From DASQZT01 sp035638575 (lineage in GTDB: Bacteria > Acidobacteriota > Terriglobia > Bryobacterales > Bryobacteraceae), in the NCBI GenBank assembly GCA_035638575.1, contig DASQZT010000237.1, positions 93,703 to 157,702 of the forward strand: DNA of 64,000 nt, written 5' to 3'. Positions 35,513 through 45,900 of this stretch are shown piece by piece (position 1 is the stretch's first letter; the number at the start of each line of letters is the position of its first letter). The position numbers and the translations under genes are program-made. The notes beneath the pieces are model-generated. The model saw only the letters and a list, made by a program, of their open reading frames with translations, was not told the origin of the DNA and did not search any database.

Positions 35513-36397
35513 CTATGCGGCGAACGGCCAGACGCGCTCGATGGTCTTGCTGAGCATCCAGCTCTTGTCGTCGGCGTTGAGAAATTTCATGTCGTCGCGG
35601 ACCACGGTGAGCGCCTGCGGATATTTCGCCCGGCCCTCGATGATCGGCCAGTCGGTGCCCCACATCAGCCGCTGCGGGCCGAAGCTTGCATGCAGCCGCT
35701 TCACCAACTCCTGCGAATCGAGCCACGGATAGTCTTGGCGCGAAAGCGACCAGGTGTGCGAAATCTTGACGAACACATTCGGGAAGCGCTTCAGCGCGAT
35801 GAGCTTTTCGAGCTCCTGCGGCTGGTTGACGGGGCAATCGGCCATGTGGTCGATCACCACCGTCAAATCGGGAAGCTTCTCTAGTAACTGAGCTACCTGC
35901 GGCATGCGTCCGACGGGGGCCAGGACCGTCATCGGCACTTTGAGGTCCAGGCAGCGCTTCCACAGCGGGGGCATCAGCGGCCCTGTCAGCCAGTCGCCGG
36001 AAGCGCCGGCGCCCGGGCTGAGCCGCACTCCGTGGAATCCCTGCCCGGTGAGCTGCGACAGGTGGTCCGGCGCGGCCGGGTCCAACGGGTCCACGCGGCA
36101 CACACCTTGGAACGTCCCCGGATACTGCTTCAGCACGTGCGCCAGAAAGCGGTTATCGTACCGGTAATGAATCACCTGGATGATCACGGTCTTCGAAACC
36201 CCGTTGGCCTTCATGAGCTCGAGCAGGGTTTCCGGCGCGGCGTCGCGCTCGGGGACATTCGCCCCCTGGGCAAACGGAAACTCGGGGTCGTGCTTCCAGG
36301 TGTGAACGTGGGAATCGATGATGCGGTAGTCGACGGCCGCGAGCGTGCTCATCGCCAGCGTGGTTCCGAGGAAAGTCCGCCGCGAAACGTCAGACAT
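35513..36397 (-). CDS. Tat-exported amidohydrolase-2 family TIM-barrel hydrolase
   Basis: The protein has 294 residues. A twin-arginine-like signal (SRRTFLGTTLAMSTLAAV) is followed directly by the first metal motif DSHVHTW (about 29-35). Later strands give GFHGVRLSPGAG, VVIDHMADCP and the closing MWGTDWPIIEG, the usual Asp ligand. These define the amidohydrolase_2 (PF04909) group, whose members are lactonases and decarboxylases such as 2-pyrone-4,6-dicarboxylate lactonase. The start codon overlaps the end of the isomerase/epimerase gene by 8 bp, so the two are co-translated. The probable role is opening of a sugar- or aromatic-derived lactone in the periplasm; the substrate is unknown. Confidence 0.88.
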   Translation of the reverse strand: MSDVSRRTFLGTTLAMSTLAAVDYRIIDSHVHTWKHDPEFPFAQGANVPERDAAPETLLELMKANGVSKTVIIQVIHYRYDNRFLAHVLKQYPGTFQGVCRVDPLDPAAPDHLSQLTGQGFHGVRLSPGAGASGDWLTGPLMPPLWKRCLDLKVPMTVLAPVGRMPQVAQLLEKLPDLTVVIDHMADCPVNQPQELEKLIALKRFPNVFVKISHTWSLSRQDYPWLDSQELVKRLHASFGPQRLMWGTDWPIIEGRAKYPQALTVVRDDMKFLNADDKSWMLSKTIERVWPFAA

Positions 36398-37286
36398 AAA
36401 TCGACTCCAGCGTGTTCACCACGTACGCTCCGCACCGTTCATAGCTGACGCGAGGGCCTTTGCGGGCCACGTCCAGATCCACGATGAGCCAGCCCTTGAA
36501 CGCGGCCGCTTTCAGCGCGCGATGGCAGGCCGGAAAATTTACGTCTCCATCGCCCAGGTCGTAGATGTTCTGGAGGAAGTTGCCTTCGCCCCGCTTGGCG
36601 TCTTTGTAGTCGGCCAGCATGAGCCGGTTCTTGTACCGGTCCAGGATCTTCGCCGAGTCCATGCCGGCCAGGTGAAGGTGCGCCGTATCGGGCGACAGCC
36701 AGAACAGCTTGGGATCGGTCATCTGCATGCACCGGTCCAGTTCATCTTCGTTCTGCACCATCTGCCCCATGTGGTTGTGCAGGCCCGCCTTGAATCCCAT
36801 TTCTCCGGCCACTTCGCCCAGTTGGTTGTAGCACTCGCACATCGTTTTGAAAGCGTCCGGGGCCGCGCCCGCATTCCGATTCGGCGAAAACACCACCAGC
36901 CGCTCGGCGCCGAAATTCTTGAGGAAGGTCATGGCCACCTTGGCGCTGTCCAGAACTTCTTTGCGCTTGGACGCATCCTGCGCCTGGCCGTTGAATGAAA
37001 TCGTCACGACGTGCAGCCCGCGCTTGGAAACTTCCGCTTCCATCTGTTCCGTGGTGATGCTGTAGGTCTCCAGAATCCTGGGGAACTGCGTCAAGCGGAG
37101 ACCGATAAACCCGGTGTCGTGCATCACGTCGAGGATGTCGGTGAACTTCGACCCCTTGAAGGAATTCCAGAGGTTCGACCCCAATCCCCACTTCACGTTC
37201 TTGTTGGCGGGCAGCCGATCGGCCGCCCGCCCCAGGGCGCCTGCCAATGCGCCCAGGGTTCCTAACATATCGCGCCGTGTCATCAT
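36390..37286 (-). CDS. Tat-exported sugar phosphate isomerase/epimerase family protein
   Basis: The protein has 298 residues. The start is placed at the ATG at 37286 because AAGGA lies 8 nt upstream; the ATG at 37295 would overlap that site. A twin-arginine signal (TRRDMLGTLGALAGALG) leads to a TIM barrel of the xylose-isomerase-like (AP_endonuc_2) type. Strands are visible at GLHVVTISFNG, RLVVFSPNRNAG, KAGLHNHMGQMVQNEDE and FWLSPDTAHLHLAG, the last two carrying His and Asp metal ligands. The family isomerises or epimerises sugars or keto-acids. It lies 32 bp downstream of the ThuA gene within the TonB-receptor operon, so it probably handles a sugar taken up by that receptor. Confidence 0.88.
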   Translation of the reverse strand: MMTRRDMLGTLGALAGALGRAADRLPANKNVKWGLGSNLWNSFKGSKFTDILDVMHDTGFIGLRLTQFPRILETYSITTEQMEAEVSKRGLHVVTISFNGQAQDASKRKEVLDSAKVAMTFLKNFGAERLVVFSPNRNAGAAPDAFKTMCECYNQLGEVAGEMGFKAGLHNHMGQMVQNEDELDRCMQMTDPKLFWLSPDTAHLHLAGMDSAKILDRYKNRLMLADYKDAKRGEGNFLQNIYDLGDGDVNFPACHRALKAAAFKGWLIVDLDVARKGPRVSYERCGAYVVNTLESIYV

Positions 37287-37318
37287 AGTTCTCATCCTTA
37301 AGATAGCTGCTCACTCGT

Positions 37319-38173
37319 CTAGGATTGATGCAGAAGCCACTTTACCGCGTTCTTCTGCATTTTCTCGTACTCCGGGTTCCACAAGGCCGTTAAGTCGTGC
37401 CCGGGAGCCATGAAACAGACGCGGCCCTTGCCATAGTCGTAGGCCCACACCGCTTCACAGGAAGTGCTCGGCTTCCCATTCCGGTCCGTATAGGTCAGGT
37501 TATCTTCATTGACGCTGACCGCCAGTACGTACTTGGGGTCCTTCTCGTACACCAGGAAGTGCTGCTCGTCCGTGACCACGAAGTCGTCAACACCCTTCGT
37601 GATCGGGTGATCGTGATTGACGATCTTCACCTTGAACGGCCGGATTGGCGGATGTCCGAGAATGGTGGCGCCCTGGACGTCGCGATAATCCTTTCTCATC
37701 AGTGACAGGCGGCTGTTGTTGTGCCACGCCCAGAGCGAGCCGCCTTCCTCCACCCAACGTTTTATGTCTTTGCACTGCTCGTCGGTAATAGTGGCGACGA
37801 AAGTGCGGTCGAGTTTCTTCTGAAGCGGAGGGACGCTGACGATCTTGCCCTGAATGTTACTGTAACCGCCGGGGTGCCGTGTGCCATTGCGGAAGATGAG
37901 CAGGATCTTGTAGTGCTTGAGGGTTTCGTAGCTGATCAGCTTTTCCTCATCGGTGAAATCCATGGGCAGTCCCGCGTCTTCGACGAGCGTGCTCTGAAAG
38001 GCCGTACGGTAGAGGTCCGAGTTATGCGACTCATCGCCGATCAGCGCGAGCGCCACTGCCTTGGTGCCGGTCACGGTCTGGGCGCTTGCCGAGCCGACCA
38101 TTCGTGCCGCCACGCCCGCGGTTCCGATAGCACTCATCAGCGAGCGGCGGGTTACCTTCCTGTTGTTGTTCAT
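37319..38173 (-). CDS. Tat-exported ThuA-domain protein (trehalose-utilisation-like)
   Basis: The protein has 284 residues, starting at the ATG at 38173. A twin-arginine-like signal (VTRRSLMSAIGTAGVAARMVG) is followed by a class I glutamine-amidotransferase-like fold: ALALIGDESHNSDLYRTAFQ, the elbow LWAWHNNSRLSL, then PFKVKIVNHDHPITKGVDDF and DEQHFLVYEKDP. The ending has GRVCFMAPGHDLTALWNPEYE, the standard ThuA C-terminus. ThuA-domain proteins are widespread in polysaccharide-utilisation gene sets of soil bacteria, and their reaction is not firmly established. The gene follows the TonB receptor by 17 bp and precedes the isomerase. Confidence 0.87.
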   Translation of the reverse strand: MNNNRKVTRRSLMSAIGTAGVAARMVGSASAQTVTGTKAVALALIGDESHNSDLYRTAFQSTLVEDAGLPMDFTDEEKLISYETLKHYKILLIFRNGTRHPGGYSNIQGKIVSVPPLQKKLDRTFVATITDEQCKDIKRWVEEGGSLWAWHNNSRLSLMRKDYRDVQGATILGHPPIRPFKVKIVNHDHPITKGVDDFVVTDEQHFLVYEKDPKYVLAVSVNEDNLTYTDRNGKPSTSCEAVWAYDYGKGRVCFMAPGHDLTALWNPEYEKMQKNAVKWLLHQS

Positions 38174-38190
38174 GTTTGTTTTCTCAAAAA

Positions 38191-41100
38191 TCAGAACTCG
38201 AACCTGCCGATGACCCACATATTGGGCCTCCCGGCGCCGGCCCCGGAGAAGGAACCCTGCACTCCGGTCATGCGCGCGAACGTACCGGGGCTGTTCACAT
38301 TGTAAGCGGAGCTCGGGTTCGCATAGTTGGGCTCCTCGATGGGCCAGTTATACCCGTCGAACCGGAGCTGGAAGCGGTATCGTTCCTTCACCTTCCACCA
38401 CTTCGCCAGCGACACTTGCATCCAGTTGAGCCCCGGGCCTTCAAAGGTGTTGCGCCCCAGATCGCCCGCGGTGAACGCAGCCGGATAGGCGAACGAGGAG
38501 AAGTTCAGGTACGGATTCTGAGCGGAAGTAGGGAACCGGTTCGGACCGATACTCCAGCCTTGTACCGTGGCCTGAGGGATTGTAGTAACGATGTTGGGAC
38601 GCGAACTGCCCGGCAGATACTGATAGGGGCTGCCCGAGAAGCTTACCGTGAAAGGCGTTCCCGACTGGAGCGTTTGAGTCTCGGTCAATTCCCAGCCGCC
38701 TAGCACCTGGTTGAACAATCCGCCCTTGTTCATCCAGCGCCGCCCTTTGCCGAACGGCAACTGGTAAGTCAAAACGCTGACGAACCGGTGAGTCGTGTCG
38801 AAGGCGGTTCGCGCTTTCTCCAAACTCCGGTTGTAATAGGTGATGCCGGTACAAGTTCCTTCGGCATCGCATTCCGACAGGGTCTTTTGATAAGTGTAAA
38901 AGGCATTGAGGGCCACGCCGGACGTAAAACGCCTCTCCACCCGCAACGTGCCTGAATGATGCGTGTTGTGGCCGTAGTTGGAGTAAGCATTGATGGAGCC
39001 GAACTGGGGATAGGGCAGATAGTTCTGGGTGGCCTTGTAGATGGCGGTCAGCACGGCCGGATTTGTGGAAACATTCAGCGGAATGGCATTCATGTTCCAA
39101 CTATTGATCAACCCGACGCCGGATTGTCCCTGGTAGTTCATCTCCATCAACCAATTGTGGGCGAATTCCCACTGCACGCCACCCGCCCAGTTCAGCACAT
39201 ACGGCATGCGCATGCCGGGGTCCCACCAGCTTGCCGTGCGCGAGGAATAATTCGTTCCCACGAAGGGCACGGTACCGTTCGGCTGTACGCTGTAGGCGAA
39301 GCTCGGCGGCCCTTGGGAAAGACGGAAAACCTGGTTCGGATCGCCGGGCGCCGCCTGAATGGTCGCGGTCGCCAGGTACTCGTCGAAATTGATATTTTGC
39401 GTGGGCGCGAAAATATCGGCGTGGATGACACCGAACGAGGAGCGGAACGCCCACTTCGGCGCGAAGTTCCAGGCGAGGCCGAGACGGGGCTCGAAGTTGT
39501 TCCGGTCGGCCCGGGCAAGGGGTCCCGACTGGTGAACGATGGCGCCCATCAGCCCGCTGACCGGATCCTTCACGTTCGGATCGAATTGCGAGTTCTGGCC
39601 GTACTTAGTCTCGAATGGGGTCTCGTAGTCGTACCGTAGCCCGAGGTTCAAAGTGAGGCTAGGCAGCGCCTTCCAGTCATCCTGTATATACGCCTGGTGC
39701 GAAAGCCACCGCGGCAGCCAACTGGCGTAGCCCTGCGTGAAGGTCGCGCTGGTGACCGTGCCCAGCAGGAAATCGGCGAGGGTGTTGCCCGTGTTCGGAG
39801 TGAATGGAGCTTCGGTCCCTCCGAAAGTATAGTTGCCGCTGGGCAGCGCGGGGCTGGTGGCGTTGTAGCGCGTGCGAACCAACTCGTAGCCGAACTTGAT
39901 CGTGTGCTTGCCTTCAATCTTGGTGAAGTTGTCCTGGACGGTAATGTCGTCGCCGATGTTATGGTAACTCGTCAGGCCGGCTAAGCCGTAACCAATATTG
40001 AAGTTCGGGAAGGTGGCGCCGCTGACATTGGGGATGCCGAGTTGTTGCGCCCAGTTCTGGTTCGCCGACGGGGCCGCCTGGTAAAGAGCGCGCCGGTTGT
40101 AACCGACGCGAAACTCGTTGTTCATCGAGGAGCTGAGGATCATCGTGTCCGAGAGGACAATGTTGATTTCATCGATCGGGGTGGGCACCGCGGCCGGATC
40201 GACAAGTTGCGAAAAAGCTTGCGTGGGGTCTGCAACCCAGGAGAACTGGTTGGTCTGAGCCAAGGTGCGATGCCGCGCTTGAGAGTAACGGGCGGACACT
40301 TTATGATTCGGAGTGAACTGGTGGTCGAACTTGACGTCCCAGCGTGTCCGGCGGACCCACTTCTGCGGGTTGACGTCCAGGTTCGAGGTAGGACCGGTCG
40401 CGCTGGGAATCCCCGCAAGGTTGGGCTGGCTGAAGGGATTCAGGGAAAGAAATTTCTCCGCGACCGGATCGAACAGGCTCTTCGGAACGATATTGCCGGG
40501 AAACGGATCCCGCACCCAGGTCGTGCCATTCAGTCGCGTCGTGTAGGGGTTGTACAGGGCCAGCGGCTTCGGACTGGTCTGACCGTTGAAGGAGAAATCG
40601 CCATTGTACATATCGGGGGTCGGCACGGTGACGAATGTGCCTTCGGTTGCGCCCAACTCCTGGTGACGCTGAAACCCGAACAGCCAGAATGTCTTGTCGC
40701 GGCCGTTGTACTTCGGCAGCACAACCGGGCCGCTGGCTACGAAGGACATCTCGTGGTAACTGAAGGGATTCGGCGACCGCGTCTGCTCCAGGACCGAGCG
40801 GTGAATCAATACCTTATCTATATACTGGTCTTCCGCCGAGCCGTGGAGCTGGTTGGTGCCCGACCGGTAGATCACCGCCTCCAGCCCACCGGCCGAGTGC
40901 CCGATTTCAGCCGGCGTGCCGGTAGTGTAGACCTTGACTTCCTCAAAAGCGTCCACCGCGGCGCTTAACTGGGTATCGGTGCCCCCATAACTCTGTATGC
41001 CGGGTTCCTTGCCTTCCACGCCATCCAGCGTGAACCCGATCATATTCTGCCGCTGGCCCAGCACGTGAAAGCCGGACATGCTGTTCGTGCCCTCATAGTA

Positions 41101-41571
41101 ATACAGCATCTGGGTCACTCTCTTCTCGTTGATGGGCATTTTGGTCAGTTCGTCGCCCGAGAAAATCTGACCCGTGGAAGACGTTTCGGTTTCCAGCAGC
41201 GGTGACACGGCGGTGACGGTCACGCTCTCGGCCATCGCTCCCACCTCGAGTTTCACGTCGATGCGAGGCACCTCGCCCGCGCTGACCTGGATTCCGTCGC
41301 TCACGTACCGTTTGAAACCGGTCCCCTCGACGGTTAAGCGGTAGGTACCGGGCGCCAGATATGGGACGTAGTAGGAACCGGCTGCCGAGGTTACGGTCTT
41401 CGAGACAAAAGAAGTGGCCACATTGGTAACGGTGACGGTGGCATTTACCATGACCGCTCCGGTTGAATCGGTAATGGTACCCACCAGCGTGCCTGTCCCG
41501 GCGGTCTGCGCCAGAATGACGCCGGCAGACAACAAAATGAGCAATCCCAGCTTCCATCCAGTCTGCGACAC
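38191..41571 (-). CDS. Oar-like TonB-dependent receptor with carboxypeptidase-regulatory domain
   Basis: The protein has 1126 residues, starting at a GTG at 41571 with GGGAGG upstream. Residues 1-22 are a signal peptide. Residues about 26-110 are a carboxypeptidase-regulatory beta-sandwich (GTLVGTITDSTGAVMVNATV, SAAGSYYVPYLAPGTYRLTV). A plug region follows (FSGDELTKMPINEKRVTQML, GFTLDGVEGKEPG) and then a large 22-strand-type barrel. The chain ends in GRFEF with the terminal aromatic. No classical TonB box is obvious, as usual for this family. Oar-like receptors import large oligosaccharides, peptides or siderophores across the outer membrane, powered by TonB-ExbBD. It heads an operon with ThuA, isomerase/epimerase and amidohydrolase genes, suggesting a carbohydrate-derived ligand. 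Confidence 0.93.
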   Translation of the reverse strand: MSQTGWKLGLLILLSAGVILAQTAGTGTLVGTITDSTGAVMVNATVTVTNVATSFVSKTVTSAAGSYYVPYLAPGTYRLTVEGTGFKRYVSDGIQVSAGEVPRIDVKLEVGAMAESVTVTAVSPLLETETSSTGQIFSGDELTKMPINEKRVTQMLYYYEGTNSMSGFHVLGQRQNMIGFTLDGVEGKEPGIQSYGGTDTQLSAAVDAFEEVKVYTTGTPAEIGHSAGGLEAVIYRSGTNQLHGSAEDQYIDKVLIHRSVLEQTRSPNPFSYHEMSFVASGPVVLPKYNGRDKTFWLFGFQRHQELGATEGTFVTVPTPDMYNGDFSFNGQTSPKPLALYNPYTTRLNGTTWVRDPFPGNIVPKSLFDPVAEKFLSLNPFSQPNLAGIPSATGPTSNLDVNPQKWVRRTRWDVKFDHQFTPNHKVSARYSQARHRTLAQTNQFSWVADPTQAFSQLVDPAAVPTPIDEINIVLSDTMILSSSMNNEFRVGYNRRALYQAAPSANQNWAQQLGIPNVSGATFPNFNIGYGLAGLTSYHNIGDDITVQDNFTKIEGKHTIKFGYELVRTRYNATSPALPSGNYTFGGTEAPFTPNTGNTLADFLLGTVTSATFTQGYASWLPRWLSHQAYIQDDWKALPSLTLNLGLRYDYETPFETKYGQNSQFDPNVKDPVSGLMGAIVHQSGPLARADRNNFEPRLGLAWNFAPKWAFRSSFGVIHADIFAPTQNINFDEYLATATIQAAPGDPNQVFRLSQGPPSFAYSVQPNGTVPFVGTNYSSRTASWWDPGMRMPYVLNWAGGVQWEFAHNWLMEMNYQGQSGVGLINSWNMNAIPLNVSTNPAVLTAIYKATQNYLPYPQFGSINAYSNYGHNTHHSGTLRVERRFTSGVALNAFYTYQKTLSECDAEGTCTGITYYNRSLEKARTAFDTTHRFVSVLTYQLPFGKGRRWMNKGGLFNQVLGGWELTETQTLQSGTPFTVSFSGSPYQYLPGSSRPNIVTTIPQATVQGWSIGPNRFPTSAQNPYLNFSSFAYPAAFTAGDLGRNTFEGPGLNWMQVSLAKWWKVKERYRFQLRFDGYNWPIEEPNYANPSSAYNVNSPGTFARMTGVQGSFSGAGAGRPNMWVIGRFEF

Positions 41572-41605
41572 AGCTCAACCTCCCGAATCCTCGTTTGCGG
41601 CTAAC

Positions 41606-41633
41606 GCTATAACAAAGACCCAGCCGATGTCAA
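41606..41633 (-). promoter_or_regulatory. Sigma70-type promoter of the TonB receptor operon
   Basis: On the minus strand, -35 TTGACA (41633-41628) and -10 TATAGC (41611-41606) are separated by 16 bp. The predicted transcript start is near 41599, giving a leader of about 28 nt that contains the GGGAGG ribosome-binding site before the GTG at 41571. Confidence 0.6.
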
Positions 41634-41692
41634 GCCTGTCAAGGCAACGGGCAAGCTACCAAGAACACGGGCAGGCTAAAGCGTGCCCCACG

Positions 41693-42802
41693 CTATCCCA
41701 ACACCGTCGCGCGCAAATCGATCCGCTCGTCGCGGCACTCGCCCAAGCCGGCTTGCCCCGCCGAGAGGATGTATTGCGGCTGCTGCAACGGGCCGGCCTG
41801 GCCGATTCTCGGCGTCGATTCGGCGCTCACTGGCAGACCCATCTGGACACGCCGGGCGTCGATCACCCGCCAGCCCACGCGGTCCAGCGCCACCGCGTCC
41901 GTGGCGAAGTACATGGTCTTGTGCATCCAGTTGTATTCTTCCCGCCCGTGCGGTCCCGACTCGTAGATCCCGTGGACGCCGTCGATGATGTGCAGGACCG
42001 CCTTGTAGCGGATCACCGGCATCGACACCACCGCGGGAATATAAGTCGTGAAGGAATTCACATTCCCAGGGTGCGCGCGGTTCACATTGTTGGTCAACCC
42101 GTGCGACAGGTTCTTCAGCGCCAGTGTGACCCCCGCCGCGTTGTGGTTCTTCAAAACCGCGAGGTTGATCAGCTTGTTGACCCGGCGCGTGATGAACGTG
42201 GCGGCGTGGGAGCGGCGGTGGGCCGGGTTCGCCTTGTCCTGCCACGGCAGAAACAGCGGCAGATCGACGTAGTGTTCAGGGTCGTAGCCGGCGATTCCCG
42301 TCTGGTCGTCAGTGTAGGCCGGAGCCGCGGATGCCGTTTGCACCCAGGGCGGGAACCAGTCCTTGATCCAGCTCAAGATCTCGCCGTACCGCTCGTACAC
42401 GACGATGTTTTTCGGGTCCACTCCGGCCTTGACCATCCCGTCGATCAGCTCCAGGATCACCGCCGGCGACGACCGGGTATCCTCGTTGGCGTTGGGGTTG
42501 ACCTTGATCCCCACCACATCGCCGAGGCCGACGAACTTCCGCCAAGCGGAAACGTGGTCTTTCGTACCTGTCAGGGCCATCAGGCCGGAGCGGATCATCT
42601 GCCGGATCGGCTCGGGCTGCATCTCGAAATCCAGGCTGCTGCCGGAGTGCCGCATGGCGATCACGCGCGCCGGATACAGCCCCGGCGTCCCCCATTTGTT
42701 GGCTTTGTATTTGGAGACAACGCTGGCCGAGCCGGCGGACGGCAACAGTCCGGCGGCCGAGACTTTCAGGAGATCGCGCCGCGACAGCGGGAAATGTTTC
42801 AT
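41693..42802 (-). CDS. Tat-exported DUF362-domain protein
   Basis: The protein has 369 residues. The ATG at 42802 has GGAGGG just upstream. A twin-arginine signal (FPLSRRDLLKVSAAGLLPSAG) precedes DUF362 hallmarks: VGIKVNPNANEDTRSSPAVI, LELIDGMVKAGVDPKNIVVYER, and INLAVLKNHNAAGVTLALKN. The central part has HIIDGVHGIYESGPHG, then TDAVALDRVGWRVID near the C-terminus. Some DUF362 proteins carry an iron-sulfur domain, but none is seen here. Their biochemical role is unknown to me; exported members occur often in soil bacteria beside TonB receptors. It lies 121 bp upstream of the receptor operon on the same strand but has its own divergent region toward the next receptor gene. Confidence 0.85.
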   Translation of the reverse strand: MKHFPLSRRDLLKVSAAGLLPSAGSASVVSKYKANKWGTPGLYPARVIAMRHSGSSLDFEMQPEPIRQMIRSGLMALTGTKDHVSAWRKFVGLGDVVGIKVNPNANEDTRSSPAVILELIDGMVKAGVDPKNIVVYERYGEILSWIKDWFPPWVQTASAAPAYTDDQTGIAGYDPEHYVDLPLFLPWQDKANPAHRRSHAATFITRRVNKLINLAVLKNHNAAGVTLALKNLSHGLTNNVNRAHPGNVNSFTTYIPAVVSMPVIRYKAVLHIIDGVHGIYESGPHGREEYNWMHKTMYFATDAVALDRVGWRVIDARRVQMGLPVSAESTPRIGQAGPLQQPQYILSAGQAGLGECRDERIDLRATVLG

Positions 42803-42902
42803 AGCCCTCCGACTCAACCATCCTACCAAGCAGCGGCTCCACGGCGGTTAATTCGTAACCCCTGCCCGCACCGCCCGTCCAAATCTGGGGTTCAATAGGA
42901 AT

Positions 42903-45900
42903 ATGCGTTATCTCAGTGGGTTGTTGCTTCTCTGTGTGCTTCAGGTCCCCGTCCGCGCGCAGTTTTCCGGCCGCGTGACTGGTTCGGTGATCGATTCTTC
43001 GGGCGCCGCGGTGCCGGGCGCCGAGGTCGATCTCATACTGGCCGGCGGCAAGCGGCCGCTGCTCTCCGTCAAAACCTCGGTCGAGGGCCTCTACAACTTC
43101 ATCGGCGTTCGCCCCGCCGATTACGACGTTGCGGTGACCGCCCAAGGCTTCGTCACGACCACCGTACGCGGCCTCACCGTGGATGCCGCCAGGGAAACCG
43201 ACGTGCCGCAGATCAAGCTGGCGCTGGCGACTGTTTCCCAGAGCGTGGAGGTTGCCGCCGAAGCCGAGACCGTCCAGACCTCCAACGCGGAGATCTCCGG
43301 AACCATCACCATGGAGGAGATCCGCAACCTGCCCATCCTCGACCGCGACGTGCTGGGCATACTGCAAACCCAGGCAGGCGTGGCCTCCAACGGCAATTCC
43401 AATACCGTCATCAACGGCCTGCGCACGTCCTACTCCAACGTGACGCTCGACGGCATCAATGTCCAGGACAACTACATCCGCGACAACGCGCTCGATTACT
43501 CGCCCAACAAGCTCCTCATGGGCCAGGTCCGCCAGATGACGCTCATCTCTTCGAACGCCAATGCGGCGGCCACCGGCGGGGCTACGGAAACGGCCTTCTC
43601 CACGCCCTCCGGAACCAACCAGTTCCACGGCGAGGGATATTGGTACAATCGCAACAATTATTTTTCCGCCAACGACTGGTTCAACAACCAGGCCGGCGTC
43701 GCCCGGCCCGTCCTCAATCAGAACCAACTCGGCGGCTCTATCGGCGGCCCCATCAAGCGCGACAAACTCTTCTTCTATTTCAATTACGAGGCCACCCGCG
43801 TCCGCCAGCAGCTCCCGGAAACCACCCAGATTCTGACCGCCCCGGCGCGCCAGGGCATCTTTACCTACCGCGATGCCGGGGGCAATCTTCAGCAGAAGAG
43901 CCTGCTGGCGCTGAAGGGCATTACCTCCATCGACCCGGTCATGCAGAACCTGCTGAGCCAGGTGCCGGGACCGCAATACATCAACAACAACGAAGTTGGT
44001 GACGGCCTGAACACTGCCGGCTACCGCCTCAACAAGCGCGACAACGCCACTCGCGACAACGTCACCAGCAAAGTGGACTACAATATCTCCACCAGGCATG
44101 CGGTCAGCGCAGCCTACATCTGGAATCGCGACAACGTCGACCGGCCGGACCTGCCGGACGATACCCAGACCCAGCTAATCGACTACTCCGTGATTCCCAA
44201 GACATACAATCCCACCCACTCCAATTTCGTGGCCACCTCCTGGCGCTATACGCCCACCGCCCGCCTGACCAACGAAGTCCGCGCCGGTTTCAACCTCACT
44301 TACGGCTACTTCTTCACCAACCAACAGTTCCCCAGCGGCTATTACTTCACCGGCATGCTGTACTCCGACCCGGTCAACGAGTTCCAGCCGCAGGGCCGCA
44401 CCACCAACACCTTCTCGCTATCCGACGACGCCGCCTACCAGCGCGGCCGCCACTACATTCAATTCGGGTTTCACGGCCAGAACGTGCGCGTGCGCTCCTA
44501 CGACGCCAGCGGCGTACTGGCCAGCTATGAAATCGGAATGAGCAACGGGCAGCCGGCGCTCACCAGGGCCCAGTTGCCCGGTGTCTCCAGTACCGACCTC
44601 ACCACTGCCAACTCCCTGCTAGCCAGCCTGGCCGGCTACATCGATCTCGATTCCCAAACCTTCAACGTCACCAGCCGCACCTCCGGTTTCGTCCCCAACG
44701 CCCCCTACGTGCGCCACTTCCGCCTCAACGACTACGACCTTTACGTGCAAGATAAGTGGAAGGTCATGCCGCGGCTGACCCTCACCCTGGGGCTCCGCTG
44801 GCAATTACCCGGCATCGCCGATGAGCGCGATTCACTCACGCTCCAACCCGTTCTCCAGGGCACCCTCGAGCAGACCATCCTGTCGGATGCCTCCCTGAAC
44901 TTCACCGGCGGCTCCGTAGGCCGTCCCTGGTACAACCGCCGCTGGAAAGATTTCGCTCCCAACGTGGGTCTTGCTTGGGACGTCTTCGGCAACGGCAAGA
45001 CCGCCCTGCGCGGCGGCTATGCCATCAGCTACGTCAACGATCAGGAACTGGTCGCTCCCGAAAATATGCTGGAAGCCAATGGCGGCCTGCAACAACCCGT
45101 CGCCCTCACCAACGCCTCGGGGACGCGCGTGGTAAACGGCATTCCGCAGATCGATACCCCGACTTTCCAGGTTCCGCGGAACGCCTCCGACAACCTTGCG
45201 CTCGATCCCTTCAGCGTGATCGGCTCTGTGGATCCCAACCTGAACCGCCCGCACGTGCAGCAATACTCCATCGGCATCCAGCACGACTTCAAGGGCACGG
45301 TCGTGGAAGCGCGCTATGTCGGCAACCACGTCGTGGGCGCTTACCGGGCTTTCGATTTCAACCAGGTGCAGATCAACCAAAACGGTTTTCTGGCCGACTT
45401 CATCCGCGCCCGCAACAACGGATTCCTGGCGGCGGCGGCGACCGGAACCTTCAACCCCAACTACAACGCCAGCATCCCCGGCAGCCAGCAGCTCACCGTG
45501 TTTCCGAAACTCCGGGGCGGCGTTCGCACGTCTCTCTCGGATCCGAATGCCATCTTCTATCTCCAGACCGGCGAGGTGGGCGAGTTAGGCTACTACTATC
45601 AGACCAACCAACTGAACGGATCGGTCAGCTTCTTTCAGAACCCCAACGCCATCGCCAGCGACATGCTGACCAACTACTCCAGCTCGAGTTACAACTCCCT
45701 CCAACTGGTGGCGCGGCATCGCACCAAGTCGGGACTCAGCATGGAGGCCAACTACACGTTCTCCAAGGTGCTGAGCGACGGCGACGGCGACCTGCAGACG
45801 CGCTTCCAGGCGTTTCTGGATTTCAACAACCCGGGGCTGGAGCGCTCGCGCGCCAACTTCGACCTCACCCACATGATCAAGGCCGACGGTTTCTACGAGC

